From Parabacteroides sp. PF5-6 (lineage in GTDB: Bacteria > Bacteroidota > Bacteroidia > Bacteroidales > Tannerellaceae), in contig NZ_JAQFIN010000007.1 of NCBI RefSeq assembly GCF_029504695.1, forward strand, positions 62,001 to 126,000: a DNA stretch of 64,000 nt, read 5' to 3'. The position numbers and the translations under genes were made by a program. Under the pieces are notes generated by a model. It was not told the origin of the DNA. It did not search any database and saw only the letters and a list, made by a program, of their open reading frames with translations. How positions within the stretch are numbered: the first letter of the stretch is position 1; the number at the start of each line of letters is the position of its first letter. This document shows positions 35,308-44,935 of the stretch, piece after piece.

Positions 35308-35817
35308 ATGAAGATACATTTGATTTTGAGTCTGCTGGCTGTTACGCTGTTTACGGCGAAAGCACAACAAGCCGATCAGGATATCGTGAAAGAAGGGGAT
35401 GCCATGCCTGCTTTTGTGATTGTCTCCGATGATGGGGCGGTGTTTCATTCCTATTCCTTGAAAGGGAAGGTCGTGTTTATCAATTTTTTTGCCACCTGGT
35501 GTCCTCCCTGTCAGAAAGAGCTGGCGGAGATGGAGGCGGTATTGTGGCCGAAATACAGTAAGAATAAAGACTTTGTGATGCTGACCTTGGGACGCGAGCA
35601 TACCGATGCCGACCTGAAGGCGTATAATGAGAAGAAAGGCTTTACCTTTCCGCTCTATCCCGACCGCGACCGGAAGATCTACGATTCTTTTGCCAAAAGC
35701 CTGATCCCGCGATCGTACCTGATCGGCAAGGACGGCAAGGTGATCTATAAATCCATCGGATACAACGAGGAGGATTTTGCGGCACTGATGCAGAAGATCG
35801 AAGCCGCGCTCAAATAA
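35308..35817 (+). CDS. TlpA/ResA-like periplasmic thioredoxin
   Basis: 169 residues from the ATG at 35308. An in-frame ATG at 35233 would add residues with no signal-peptide logic. Signal peptide (about 1-19, ending TAKAQ), then an AhpC/TSA-Redoxin fold with the active site ATWCPPC (about 66-72) and the cis-Pro loop LIPRSYLI. It reduces disulfides in the periplasm. It lies 25 bp before the rhamnosidase gene and may share its transcript. Confidence 0.88.
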   Translation: MKIHLILSLLAVTLFTAKAQQADQDIVKEGDAMPAFVIVSDDGAVFHSYSLKGKVVFINFFATWCPPCQKELAEMEAVLWPKYSKNKDFVMLTLGREHTDADLKAYNEKKGFTFPLYPDRDRKIYDSFAKSLIPRSYLIGKDGKVIYKSIGYNEEDFAALMQKIEAALK

Positions 35818-35842
35818 ACTGTTACCTGTAAATACCTGATCC

Positions 35843-38263
35843 ATGAAACGTACTGTCTTGTTTTTGTTGGCATTAATTCTTATGCCCTCCCTCGCTGCAC
35901 AAATTCAGTTGAGGGGGTATAACGAAGCGTTGATTCATCCCGAGTTGTACACCACGCCCTGGAAAGCCCGTTGGATCTCCCTGCCGGGGGAACCGCAAAA
36001 TGTCTATGGCGTTTACCATTTCCGCAAGACGGTGGATCTGCCTGAAGCGCCCGAATCCTGTGTGGTGCATGTGTCGGGCGATAACCGTTACAAATTGTAT
36101 GTGAATGGACAATTGGTGGCGTTGGGACCGGCGCGGGGCGATGTGTACAACTGGAACTTCGAGACGGTCGACCTGGCACCCTATCTCCGGCAGGGAAAGA
36201 ATGTGTTGGCGGCTGTGGTCTGGAACTACGCCGAGCAGAAGCCTGCCGCGCAGATCAGCCTGAACAAAACCGGATTTATCCTGCAAGGCAATACGGAAAA
36301 AGAAGCCGTTTTCAATACGAACGCGACATGGATCTGCCAGAAGAATAAGGCGTATGCCCCTTGGTGGGACTGGACCGTATTGGGCTATTACGTCGCCGGA
36401 CCGGGCGAACTCTTGCAGGCCGCAGCTTATCCCTGGGGATGGGAGCAGCCCGACTACGACGATCAGGCCTGGCTGCCTGCCGCACAGGGCAGGGAAGGAG
36501 CCATGAAAGGAAGCCGTGACTATCCCGAGCGACTTCTGGTGCCGTCGCCTATCCCGCCGATGGAATACCGGAAAGAGCGGTTTGATGCTGTCCGCCTGGC
36601 GGAAGGGATCAACTGTCCGCAGGCATTTCCCGCGCAACCTACCCCCTTGACGATCCCGGCCAACCGGAAGGTGCGCCTGTTGTTGGATCATAAACAACTG
36701 ACTACCGGCTATCTCTCCCTCTTGTTCAGCAAAGGACGGAACGCCGAGATCCGCATTGGCTATGCCGAAGCCTTATATCTGGCGAACAAAGAAGCGACCA
36801 CCAAATCTTATCACCTGAATCCGAAGCAAAACCGCGATGTGATCGACGATAAATTGTTTATCGGCTATGAAGACAAGATCCTACCCGACGGCGGTGATCG
36901 CCGGGAGTTTACGACGCTCTGGTGGCGCACCTGGCGCTATGTGAACCTGGAGATCACCACCGCTGATGAACCCCTGGTGTTGGACGATATCTACGGCACC
37001 TTCTCGGCTTATCCTTTCGAGAATGCCACTGCTTTCTCTGCCCCCGGGCATGAGGAGCTCAACCGGATGCTGGATATCGGCTGGCGGACGGCTCGTCTTT
37101 GTGCCAACGAGACCTATATGGATTGCCCGTACTACGAACAATTGCAGTATTTCGGCGACACCCGTATCCAGGCGATGATTACATTATATAATACACGCGA
37201 CCCGTATATGGTGAAGAACGCCCTGGAGCAGGGACGGCAGTCGATGGTAGCCGATGGCATTACCATGAGCCGTTATCCCTCGGCCATTCACCAGTTTATC
37301 TCCTCTTTCTCTTTGTGGTGGATACAGATGGGCCACGACTACTGGATGCACCGGGGCGACGAAGCGTATATGAAGACGTTGCTTCCCGCTTTCCGTAATG
37401 TCTTGTCCTGGTATGCACAGTGGCTGCGGCCGGACTACAGCCTGAACTACGTGCCCCATTGGTTCTTTGCCGATTGGGCCGGCGGGTTCGACTATGGCGA
37501 GCCGGTACGGGAAAAGGAGGGCAACTCCGCCTTCCAGGATCTGCTCTATCTGATGACGCTGGATGCCGCGGCGGAGATGGAACAGCATTTGGGTAGTGCC
37601 GCCCTTGGTGAGCAGTATAAACAACAAGCCACGTCCATACGGCAGACCATCCGAACGAAATACTGGAACGCGCGCAAAGGGCTGTTTGCCGATACGTTTG
37701 CCCAGGAAAGTTTCTCGCAGCATGTGAATGCCCTGGCCATCCTGGCCGGTATTGTCGAAGGGGATGAGGCAAAAGAGGTGATGAAACGCACCTTGACTGA
37801 CGACAGCTTGATTCAGGCCACGATCTATTTCCGTTATTACCTGAACCAGGCCTTGGCGAAAGCCGGACTGGGCGATCAATACTTCGATAACCTGCAGATC
37901 TGGCGCGATCAGATGGCATTGGGGCTGACCACCTGGGCAGAGATGCCCGAGCCGGCACGCTCCGATTGTCATGCCTGGGGAGCCAGTCCCAATATCGAGT
38001 TCTATCGCATTGTCCTGGGAATCCGGAGCGCTTCGCCCGGTTTTGAGAAGATCCATTTTGCCCCGGCATTAGGCGAATTGAAAGAAGTTTCAGGTACTAT
38101 TCCCCATCCCAAAGGAAATATTTCTGCCTCGTATATTGTAACTCAAAAGGGCCAATTGATCGCAGCATTTGAACTGCCGGCAGATACCTCCGGTGAATTT
38201 GTATGGAAAGATAAAAAATATGCATTAAAAGCAGGAAAACAGCGGATTATAACAGAGTTTTAG
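35843..38263 (+). CDS. GH78-family alpha-L-rhamnosidase-like hydrolase
   Basis: 806 residues. Signal peptide (about 1-19), N-terminal beta-sandwich domains with the lectin-like GDNRYKLYVNGQLVALGPARGD block, then an (alpha/alpha)6 catalytic domain (about 410-720) with the GH78-like DCPYYEQLQYFGDTR. A C-terminal beta domain (SPGFEKIHFAPALG) ends it. It would remove terminal rhamnose from glycans in the periplasm. Glycan specificity cannot be read, and there is no SusC/SusD pair next to it, so it is not in an obvious polysaccharide utilisation locus. Confidence 0.85.
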   Translation: MKRTVLFLLALILMPSLAAQIQLRGYNEALIHPELYTTPWKARWISLPGEPQNVYGVYHFRKTVDLPEAPESCVVHVSGDNRYKLYVNGQLVALGPARGDVYNWNFETVDLAPYLRQGKNVLAAVVWNYAEQKPAAQISLNKTGFILQGNTEKEAVFNTNATWICQKNKAYAPWWDWTVLGYYVAGPGELLQAAAYPWGWEQPDYDDQAWLPAAQGREGAMKGSRDYPERLLVPSPIPPMEYRKERFDAVRLAEGINCPQAFPAQPTPLTIPANRKVRLLLDHKQLTTGYLSLLFSKGRNAEIRIGYAEALYLANKEATTKSYHLNPKQNRDVIDDKLFIGYEDKILPDGGDRREFTTLWWRTWRYVNLEITTADEPLVLDDIYGTFSAYPFENATAFSAPGHEELNRMLDIGWRTARLCANETYMDCPYYEQLQYFGDTRIQAMITLYNTRDPYMVKNALEQGRQSMVADGITMSRYPSAIHQFISSFSLWWIQMGHDYWMHRGDEAYMKTLLPAFRNVLSWYAQWLRPDYSLNYVPHWFFADWAGGFDYGEPVREKEGNSAFQDLLYLMTLDAAAEMEQHLGSAALGEQYKQQATSIRQTIRTKYWNARKGLFADTFAQESFSQHVNALAILAGIVEGDEAKEVMKRTLTDDSLIQATIYFRYYLNQALAKAGLGDQYFDNLQIWRDQMALGLTTWAEMPEPARSDCHAWGASPNIEFYRIVLGIRSASPGFEKIHFAPALGELKEVSGTIPHPKGNISASYIVTQKGQLIAAFELPADTSGEFVWKDKKYALKAGKQRIITEF

Positions 38264-38292
38264 TTATTTTTGTTCCGTTGAAATGGGGAAAA

Positions 38293-40038
38293 ATGGAGAA
38301 TTATAGGAAACGTATTATTTGTATTTTACTTTTATTCGTCTGCATGTGCGGATATTCAATGTCTGCACGAAAAACTGGGGTGGTGGAGTTGAAGCTTGTT
38401 GAGACAAGCGATATCCATGGGAATTATCTTCCCTATAATTATGTCGATCAATGTGATTGGAATGGGGGCTTATCCAGGATCCATTCTTATCTCAAGCAGG
38501 AGCGTAAGAAGTATGGCCGTAACTTATTGTTGTTTGACAATGGAGATATGATCGAAGGCCAGCCTATCTCTTATTATTATAACTATGTAGATACCGTATC
38601 CCCTCATGTCGCTGCGGATATGATGAACTATATGCAGTACGATCTGGGGAATTTGGGCAATCATGAAATAGAAACCGGTCAGCCGGTCCTTAATCGTTGG
38701 ATCCGGGACTGTGAGTTCCCAATATTGGCGGCAAACGTGCTGTGGAAAGCGACGGGTGAACCCTATATGCAACCTTATGCGGTTTTCGAACGCGCCGGGC
38801 TCCGTATCGCAGTGTTGGGTTTGAGTACGGCCGCAACTCCGGCATGGGTATGCAAAAGCCTGTGGGCAGGGTTGGAGTTTCAGGATATGGAAGAAGCGGC
38901 AAAGGAATGGTTGGCGGTAATCAAAGAAAAAGAAAAACCGGATATAGTCGTTGGCTTGTTCCATTCGGGAAAAGATGCCCGGTTGATTGGGAATACCTAT
39001 AAAGATGATGTGGCGTTGGAGGTTGCCCGAAATGTGCCGGGTTTTGATGTGGTGATGATGGGCCATGATCATAATCTGTATTGTGAGAAGATCGCGAATG
39101 CGGATGGCGACTCTGTATTTTTGGTCAACCCCGGAAGCGCCGGGCTTATGGTGGCTGATATCACCCTGTCGGTAAAATTGAAAGACGGGCTTGTGGTGCA
39201 AAAGAATATTGATGGGCGCCTGGTGGATGTGGATAGTTACACGCCGGATGAAGACTTCGTCAAGCGCTATGCCGTTCAGCATAAAACCGTGAATGATTTC
39301 GTTTCGCAGAAAATAGGCGTATTCACCGAGCGGGTAACAACGCGTCCGGCTTATTTCGGCCCTTCTGCTTTTGTCGATTTTATCCATTCGCTTCAATTGA
39401 ATATCACGGAGGCTGATGTCTCCTTCGCTTCTCCTTTGTCTTTTGATGCGTCGATCGAAAGCGGAGATATCCGGATCTGCGACGTGTTCCGGTTGTATCG
39501 CTACAAGAACCTGATCTATACCATGAGCTTATCCGGGATGGAGATCAAGAATTACCTGGAAGAATCTTACGCTCTGTGGACGAACCAAATGGAAAACCAG
39601 GACGACCATTTACTTTTATTCCTGGATAATGACGATGAAGAAACCTTGTTCGCCAATTTCTATTATTTCTTCGACTCGGCGGCAGGTATCATCTATGTGG
39701 TAGATGTGACCAAGCCAAGAGGAGAGAAAATATCCATATTGTGTCTGAGTGATGGGGCTCCTTTTGAATTGGATCACATGTATTCGGTCGCATTGACCTC
39801 TTACCGCGGGAATGGCGGCGGAGAACTGTTGACGCGAGGGGCGGGTCTGCGTATAGAAGACCTGGACAATCGTATACTCTCCATTACCGAGAAGGATTTT
39901 TTGTATTATCTGGTCGACTATATCAAACAGAATAAGGTGATTCATCCGAGAGTCTTGAATCATTGGAAATTTGTTCCGGACAACTGGGTCAGAAGTGGCA
40001 CAGAAAAGGATTATAGACTTTTGTTTGAAGAGGAATAA
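38293..40038 (+). CDS. 5'-nucleotidase / metallophosphoesterase, UshA-like
   Basis: 581 residues from the ATG at 38293. A TTG at 38278 is also in frame but less likely. Signal peptide (about 1-25), then a calcineurin-like domain with ETSDIHGNYLP, DNGDMIEG, GNHEIETGQ and GHDHNLY metal-binding motifs. The 5'-nucleotidase C-terminal substrate domain (about 340-520) has TSYRGNGGGE. It would dephosphorylate nucleotides in the periplasm for salvage. The stop is one base before the lipB ATG, so the two are co-transcribed. Confidence 0.9.
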   Translation: MENYRKRIICILLLFVCMCGYSMSARKTGVVELKLVETSDIHGNYLPYNYVDQCDWNGGLSRIHSYLKQERKKYGRNLLLFDNGDMIEGQPISYYYNYVDTVSPHVAADMMNYMQYDLGNLGNHEIETGQPVLNRWIRDCEFPILAANVLWKATGEPYMQPYAVFERAGLRIAVLGLSTAATPAWVCKSLWAGLEFQDMEEAAKEWLAVIKEKEKPDIVVGLFHSGKDARLIGNTYKDDVALEVARNVPGFDVVMMGHDHNLYCEKIANADGDSVFLVNPGSAGLMVADITLSVKLKDGLVVQKNIDGRLVDVDSYTPDEDFVKRYAVQHKTVNDFVSQKIGVFTERVTTRPAYFGPSAFVDFIHSLQLNITEADVSFASPLSFDASIESGDIRICDVFRLYRYKNLIYTMSLSGMEIKNYLEESYALWTNQMENQDDHLLLFLDNDDEETLFANFYYFFDSAAGIIYVVDVTKPRGEKISILCLSDGAPFELDHMYSVALTSYRGNGGGELLTRGAGLRIEDLDNRILSITEKDFLYYLVDYIKQNKVIHPRVLNHWKFVPDNWVRSGTEKDYRLLFEEE

Positions 40039-40039
40039 T

Positions 40040-40705
40040 ATGGCGGGTTTTGTATTTAGAGATCTGGGGCGCGTAGACTACGCGGAAGCCCTGACGGCGC
40101 AAACGGCAATCTTCGAGGAATTGTTGGCGCAAAAGAAAGACGGGCAATCGGGAGAATCCACCCTGCTCTTTTGTGAACACAATCATGTGTTTACGATCGG
40201 TAAAAGCGGGGATGATTCGAATCTGCTTATCCCTGAAGCGCTCCTGAAAGCAAAAGACGCAACCCTGTTTCATATAAACCGGGGCGGAGACATTACGTAT
40301 CATGGACCCGGGCAGATCACGGGTTATCCGGTTTTCGACCTGGATCGGTGGAACCTGGGGCTGAAAGAGTATATCTATCGGATGGAAGAAGTGGTTATTC
40401 GTTTCCTCTCATCATACGGCCTCAAAGGCGAACGCCTGACGGGGGCAACCGGTGTCTGGCTGGATCCCGATGTGCCGGGCCGGGCCAGAAAGATCTGCGC
40501 GATCGGGGTGAAGAGCAGCCGGTATGTTACGATGCATGGTTTTGCTTTGAATATCAATACCGATCTAAGCTATTTTTCATTAATAAACCCCTGCGGATTC
40601 ATCGATAAAGGAGTCACTTCGCTGGCGAATGAGTTGGGAGGCGTGCAGGACTTTGAAAAAGCAAAAGATGAATTATATCTTCTTTTTGAAGATTATTTCT
40701 CCTGA
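40040..40705 (+). CDS. lipB: octanoyl-ACP:protein octanoyltransferase
   Basis: 221 residues from the ATG at 40040, right after the previous stop codon. The longer frame from 39971 overlaps that gene. It moves octanoate from acyl-carrier protein to lipoyl domains, the first step of lipoate synthesis. RGGDITYHGPGQ, the catalytic Lys region KICAIGVK and the catalytic Cys in NPCGF are all present. Complete. Confidence 0.94.
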   Translation: MAGFVFRDLGRVDYAEALTAQTAIFEELLAQKKDGQSGESTLLFCEHNHVFTIGKSGDDSNLLIPEALLKAKDATLFHINRGGDITYHGPGQITGYPVFDLDRWNLGLKEYIYRMEEVVIRFLSSYGLKGERLTGATGVWLDPDVPGRARKICAIGVKSSRYVTMHGFALNINTDLSYFSLINPCGFIDKGVTSLANELGGVQDFEKAKDELYLLFEDYFS

Positions 40706-40795
40706 TAGAAAAGGCGGTTTTGTTGGGAGAAAGCATCCTTTTGTTCGTGAAACCCCATGGAAAGGGACAATTATCTATTAATTAAAGAAAAAATA

Positions 40796-40827
40796 TTTGC
40801 CGGTTCAAAATAGTTTTCGTTAATTTG
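40796..40827 (+). promoter_or_regulatory. candidate promoter of the ECF sigma gene
   Basis: TTTG at 40796-40799 and TTAATTTG at 40820-40827 (7 of 8 to TAnnTTTG) with the usual 20-bp gap, 83 bp before the sigma gene. Confidence 0.5.
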
Positions 40828-40909
40828 CTCCGACTAAAAAATATTGTTCAACTTAAAAACTTCAAGCCTATAGCAAGACATTACTCGATAAATTGAAAAA
40901 TTAGAAGTA

Positions 40910-41503
40910 ATGAGTACATTGAAATCAATGGCCGACGAGCAGTTGGTCAGTTTGTATGCTAAAGGTGAAAACGCAGCTTTTGACGTCTTGTTGAACCGTT
41001 ATAAAAGCAGTATCCATTCCTATATTTATTATATCGTGCGCAACAGAGATCTGACGGAAGACATCTTTCAGGAGACTTTCGTGAAGGTTATCATGACCAT
41101 CAAGCAAGGCCGGTATACTGAAAACGGTAAATTCAAAGCCTGGATCACCCGCATCGCCCACAATCTTATTATTGATAATTTCCGTCAGGAGCGCAGTGAG
41201 AATACGCTTTCCAACGATGAGGTCGAAGTCGATCTCTTTAATAATATCAAGCTGTGTGACGGCACCGTCGAAGACAATCTGGTACGCCACCAGGTGCTTT
41301 CCGACGTGAAGAAATTGATCAAACATTTGCCGGAAAACCAGCGTGAGGTTTTGGAAATGCGTTATTACCAGGATCTGAGCTTTAAAGAAATTGCGGATAT
41401 GACAGGTGTCAGCATCAATACGGCTCTGGGACGTATGCGTTATGCCATATTAAACATGCGCCGGATGGCCGAAGAAAACAAAATGGAATTGTCTTTGGCC
41501 TAA
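40910..41503 (+). CDS. ECF-type sigma-70 factor
   Basis: 197 residues. Region 2 (about 20-95) includes DLTEDIFQETFVKV and WITRIAHNLIID for -10 recognition. Region 4 (about 125-185) includes LPENQREVLEMRYYQDLSFKEIADMTGVSINTALGRMRYA for -35 recognition. No anti-sigma gene follows, so this is not the usual FecI-FecR pair. It may be one of the constitutive Bacteroidetes ECF-like factors. Targets unknown. Confidence 0.92.
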   Translation: MSTLKSMADEQLVSLYAKGENAAFDVLLNRYKSSIHSYIYYIVRNRDLTEDIFQETFVKVIMTIKQGRYTENGKFKAWITRIAHNLIIDNFRQERSENTLSNDEVEVDLFNNIKLCDGTVEDNLVRHQVLSDVKKLIKHLPENQREVLEMRYYQDLSFKEIADMTGVSINTALGRMRYAILNMRRMAEENKMELSLA

Positions 41504-41577
41504 AGTCAAAAAAAACAGGGCTTCACACAATAAGCCGGGAGTAGGTCCGTTTATTTATATAAATGAATAAATGGCCT

Positions 41578-41754
41578 ATGAAGAGACTTTCTACCCGTTC
41601 TCCGCAAAGATGCGGAAGTATCCGAAAAAATAACCTCAGTGAGGTTGGCGGTAATCCACGTAAGAAAACGTTGGACTTTCTTACTCAATTGGCACGAGTG
41701 TACAAGGTTGAACCGGCCTTGGGAAGTGAACTTGGCTCGTATGTGTTGAATTAA
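41578..41754 (+). CDS. small conserved-looking protein, unknown function
   Basis: 58 residues from the ATG at 41578 (MKRLSTRSP). An ATG at 41563 would add five. Basic N-terminus with SPQRCGSIRKNNLSEVGGNP, then an amphipathic helix TLDFLTQLARVYKVEP. No signal peptide or known domain. It lies between the sigma gene and a strong terminator, so it is probably read with the sigma factor. Coding status is inferred from the frame and the downstream terminator. Confidence 0.5.
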   Translation: MKRLSTRSPQRCGSIRKNNLSEVGGNPRKKTLDFLTQLARVYKVEPALGSELGSYVLN

Positions 41755-41768
41755 GAAACTGCGAAAGA

Positions 41769-41799
41769 GGGAGCATCTTTAGAAGATGTTCCCTTTTTT
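41769..41799 (+). terminator. terminator after the sigma / small-protein unit
   Basis: Stem of 11 pairs with one G-U (41769-41779 with 41783-41793, GGGAGCATCTT arm), loop TAG, followed by six T. It lies 15 bp after the small-gene stop. Confidence 0.8.
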
Positions 41800-41802
41800 G
41801 TT

Positions 41803-41810
41803 TATCTTTG
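41803..41810 (+). promoter_or_regulatory. candidate -7 box for rpe
   Basis: TATCTTTG, perfect match, 16 bp before the rpe ATG and directly after the preceding terminator. Confidence 0.5.
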
Positions 41811-41826
41811 TCGAAAACTTTTACGT

Positions 41827-42477
41827 ATGAAACACTTAGTTGCTCCGTCTCTGTTAGCCGCAGACTTCCTGCATCTCGCACAGGAAGTGGAAATGATCAA
41901 TGAAAGTGAAGCCGACTGGCTTCATATCGATGTGATGGATGGAGTTTTTGTTCCCAATATCTCTTTTGGTTTTCCTGTGTTAGAAGCCGTGCAAGGCATT
42001 TGTCGCAAACCGTTGGATGTGCATCTGATGATTGTGGAGCCGCAGAAGTTTATCGCTGAGGTTGCTGCTGCGGGCGCTTATCTGATGAACGTGCATTATG
42101 AAGCCTGCACGCATCTGCATCGTACGATAGGGGCGATAAAAGAAGCCGGAATGAAGGCCGGTGTGACATTGAATCCCCATACGCCGGTAGCCTTATTGGA
42201 GGATATCCTGCCCGATGTGGATATGGTGTTGTTGATGTCGGTCAATCCCGGCTATGGCGGGCAGAAGTTTATCGAACATTCGGTAGCCAAAGTGGCCCGG
42301 CTGAAAGAAATGATTGTAGATAAAGGATTGGATACCCTGATCGAAGTGGATGGCGGAGTGAATCTGGAAACCGGAAAGCGGCTGGTGGATGCCGGTGCGG
42401 ATGTTTTGGTGGCCGGTAACTTTGTCTTTAAAGCGCACGATCAGAAGCAAGCTATTCACGCATTGAAAGAGCTATGA
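41827..42477 (+). CDS. rpe: ribulose-phosphate 3-epimerase
   Basis: 216 residues, TIM barrel, interconverting ribulose-5-phosphate and xylulose-5-phosphate in the pentose phosphate pathway. Family motifs are clear: SLLAADFLHL, HIDVMDGVFVPN, LDVHLMI, MSVNPGYGGQKFI and EVDGGVN. Length is normal. Confidence 0.97.
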   Translation: MKHLVAPSLLAADFLHLAQEVEMINESEADWLHIDVMDGVFVPNISFGFPVLEAVQGICRKPLDVHLMIVEPQKFIAEVAAAGAYLMNVHYEACTHLHRTIGAIKEAGMKAGVTLNPHTPVALLEDILPDVDMVLLMSVNPGYGGQKFIEHSVAKVARLKEMIVDKGLDTLIEVDGGVNLETGKRLVDAGADVLVAGNFVFKAHDQKQAIHALKEL

Positions 42478-42513
42478 CAGGCTAAAGATAACGAAAACTA
42501 AAACCTGACTGTT

Positions 42514-43776
42514 ATGATCGCTGAATTACGAAAGCGTCCTTTTGTCCGTCCACTGTTATGCTGGATCGTGGGGATCGTATTCTCTTCTTCTGTTTATACC
42601 TCTATCGGCTTCGGGGGGCTTTTATGTTTTCTGTTCGTATTCCTGTTTGTTTCTTTAGGGTTGGCGAGATTTTATCCGTTGGCTTTGACCTACGGCAACC
42701 GGTGGGTAGGAGGGAGCGTCTTGTTTTTCCTTTTGTTGCTCTTGTCGTTTACGGTCTCCCGTTTCTCAACCGATTATGCTTATTCTTCTGAGCGAATGAT
42801 GGCCAAGCCGCGGGCGATCCAGTTGGAATTGGTCGAATCGATTGACCGCTTACAACTGACGGATGCGGAGAAATCCGTGTTGGCTACCCTGGTGTTGGGC
42901 TACCGCAAAGCGATGTCGCGGGATGCCCGCGAGAAATTTTCGATAGCGGGCGTCTCTCATATCCTGTCCGTCAGTGGCTTCCATGTGGCGGTGGTGGCGG
43001 GCTTCCTGACTTTCTTCTTTTCTTTTCTGCCCCGAGGTAATTTGTTTTTGCTCTGGCTGCGTTACATACTTCTGATGCTATTGGTCTGGAGTTTTGTCTT
43101 TATTTCCGGGATGTCTGCTCCGGCGACGCGTGCGGGCATTATGTTTACGTTTTTCCAGACCGGACGACTGCTTCAGCGCTCTTCCGACAGTTATAATACC
43201 CTGGCGGCTTCGGCTTTTTGTATGTTGGCCTACCGGCCGATTTATCTTTTTGATATCGGCTTTCAGTTGAGTTATTCCGCTGTCTTCTTCATTCTTTATC
43301 TTCAACCGCGCCTGGCCGCCTGGATCAAGGTGCGAAACCCCGTGTTGGCAATGCCTTGGCGATGGATCACGGTCACCCTGGCGGCGCAGATCGGCACGAC
43401 TTTCCTTTGTTTGTACTATTTCGGACGTTTCTCGGTCTTTTTCCTTTATGCCAACCTGCCGGTGATTGTGTTTGCTAATTTGCTTATTCCGTTGGGGCTG
43501 CTTTGGCTGTTATTGCCGGCGGGAGTGCCGGGTTATTCCCTGTTGCAGAGTGGATTGGAATGGCTGACCCGTTTGCTTGTCCGGGTGGTCGATTTCATCG
43601 CTTCATTACCCGGAGCTTCTGTTGATTTCCCTTTTGGCCTCCTTTCGATGATTGCCGGTTATGGTATGCTTTTCCTCTTGTTCTTTTATCTCCGGCGACG
43701 TTCTCCGTGGATGCTATTATTGGCTTTGAGTCTTTGCTTATTACTTTTACTTATTCGGTTGTTTAATCGATTATGA
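42514..43776 (+). CDS. ComEC/Rec2-type membrane protein, short form
   Basis: 420 residues with about ten hydrophobic helices and the competence-domain motifs LVLGYRKAMS, HILSVSGFHVAVVAG and SGMSAPATRAGIM. ComEC forms the inner-membrane DNA channel in natural transformation. This copy has no metallo-beta-lactamase domain and only a short N-terminal part, so it is about 60% of full-length ComEC. The frame is clean, so it may be a lineage-specific short form and not a decayed gene. A role in DNA uptake is uncertain. Confidence 0.82.
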   Translation: MIAELRKRPFVRPLLCWIVGIVFSSSVYTSIGFGGLLCFLFVFLFVSLGLARFYPLALTYGNRWVGGSVLFFLLLLLSFTVSRFSTDYAYSSERMMAKPRAIQLELVESIDRLQLTDAEKSVLATLVLGYRKAMSRDAREKFSIAGVSHILSVSGFHVAVVAGFLTFFFSFLPRGNLFLLWLRYILLMLLVWSFVFISGMSAPATRAGIMFTFFQTGRLLQRSSDSYNTLAASAFCMLAYRPIYLFDIGFQLSYSAVFFILYLQPRLAAWIKVRNPVLAMPWRWITVTLAAQIGTTFLCLYYFGRFSVFFLYANLPVIVFANLLIPLGLLWLLLPAGVPGYSLLQSGLEWLTRLLVRVVDFIASLPGASVDFPFGLLSMIAGYGMLFLLFFYLRRRSPWMLLLALSLCLLLLLIRLFNRL

Positions 43777-43797
43777 TCTAATAAAACAAAAAAGGAT

Positions 43798-43805
43798 TAC
43801 CTTTG
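43798..43805 (+). promoter_or_regulatory. candidate -7 box for the DHH gene
   Basis: TACCTTTG, perfect match, 25 bp before the ATG at 43831. Confidence 0.45.
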
Positions 43806-43830
43806 TGACTTAAAATAACAGAGAGAATCT

Positions 43831-44880
43831 ATGATTACCAAGATCATTCACGAGGATAAGATCCAAAAAGCACATAAGTACATCGAACGGGGAGATAGTT
43901 TTGTCATCGTTTCCCATGTTTCTCCGGATGGAGACTCGTTAGGCTCATCCCTGGCTTTATACCATTTCCTTACCAATTACGGGAAAGATAACGTATCGGT
44001 TATCGTTCCCAACAGTTTCCCTTCTTTTTATAATTGGATGCCGGGACGGAAAGAGATTATTATCTATGAGAAGTATCCCGAGTTTGCCGAGCAACTGATC
44101 GGCGAGGCGGATGTGATCTTTTGTCTGGATTTCAATGAACCCAAACGCATGGAGAAGATGGCGCCTGCGGTATTGGCGGCAGAGGGGCGGAAAGTCATGA
44201 TTGATCATCACCTCAATCCGGGCGACTTCTGCCGGGTGGTGATGTCTTATCCCGAAATGTCTTCGACCAGTGAGATGATCTTCCGCTTGATATGCCGCAT
44301 GGGCTTGTTTGATCTGATCGACAGGAAAACAGCCGAGTGCATCTATACCGGTATGATGACGGATACCGGCTCTTTTACCTATAACTCCAATCACCCCGAG
44401 GTCTATACGATCATCGGCGAATTAATCAAAAAGGGTATCGACAAAGACCTGATCTACCGCGAAGTCAATCATGTCTATTCCGAATCGCGTTTGCGCCTGA
44501 TGGGCTATGTCCTGTATGAAAAGATGAAGGTTTACCCCGAACAACAGGCCGCATTGATCACTTTGTCGAAGCAAGAATTGGCGCAGTTCAGCTACCAGAC
44601 GGGAGATACCGAAGGCTTTGTGAATCTGCCTTTGAGCATCGCTGGCGTAGCCTTCACTGTTTTCCTGCGCGAAGACGAAGACTACATCAAGGTGTCGTTG
44701 CGCTCGGTAGGCGAATTCCCGGTCAATAAGTTTGCCGCGGAATACTTCAACGGTGGCGGTCACCTGAATGCTTCCGGTGGGGAGTTCTATGGTTCTTTGG
44801 AGGATGCCATTGCCTTATTCGAGAAAGGATTAATCGAATTTAATCCTAATAAAAATGAAGAAATAGTTAATCATGACTAA
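43831..44880 (+). CDS. DHH-family phosphoesterase (NrnA-like)
   Basis: 349 residues. The DHH domain has SHVSPDGDSLGSS (about 29-41), FCLDFNEP, IDHHLNPG and a MTDTGSF metal site. The C-terminal DHHA1 domain has FNGGGHLNASGG. NrnA proteins degrade nano-RNAs and dephosphorylate pAp. Which activity dominates cannot be told. It lies 55 bp before the DUF4827 gene. Confidence 0.9.
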   Translation: MITKIIHEDKIQKAHKYIERGDSFVIVSHVSPDGDSLGSSLALYHFLTNYGKDNVSVIVPNSFPSFYNWMPGRKEIIIYEKYPEFAEQLIGEADVIFCLDFNEPKRMEKMAPAVLAAEGRKVMIDHHLNPGDFCRVVMSYPEMSSTSEMIFRLICRMGLFDLIDRKTAECIYTGMMTDTGSFTYNSNHPEVYTIIGELIKKGIDKDLIYREVNHVYSESRLRLMGYVLYEKMKVYPEQQAALITLSKQELAQFSYQTGDTEGFVNLPLSIAGVAFTVFLREDEDYIKVSLRSVGEFPVNKFAAEYFNGGGHLNASGGEFYGSLEDAIALFEKGLIEFNPNKNEEIVNHD

Positions 44881-44935
44881 GTTCTGGCAGAGAATGTATA
44901 CATTTGCCAGTTCATATAAATAAAAGCTTTGAGAG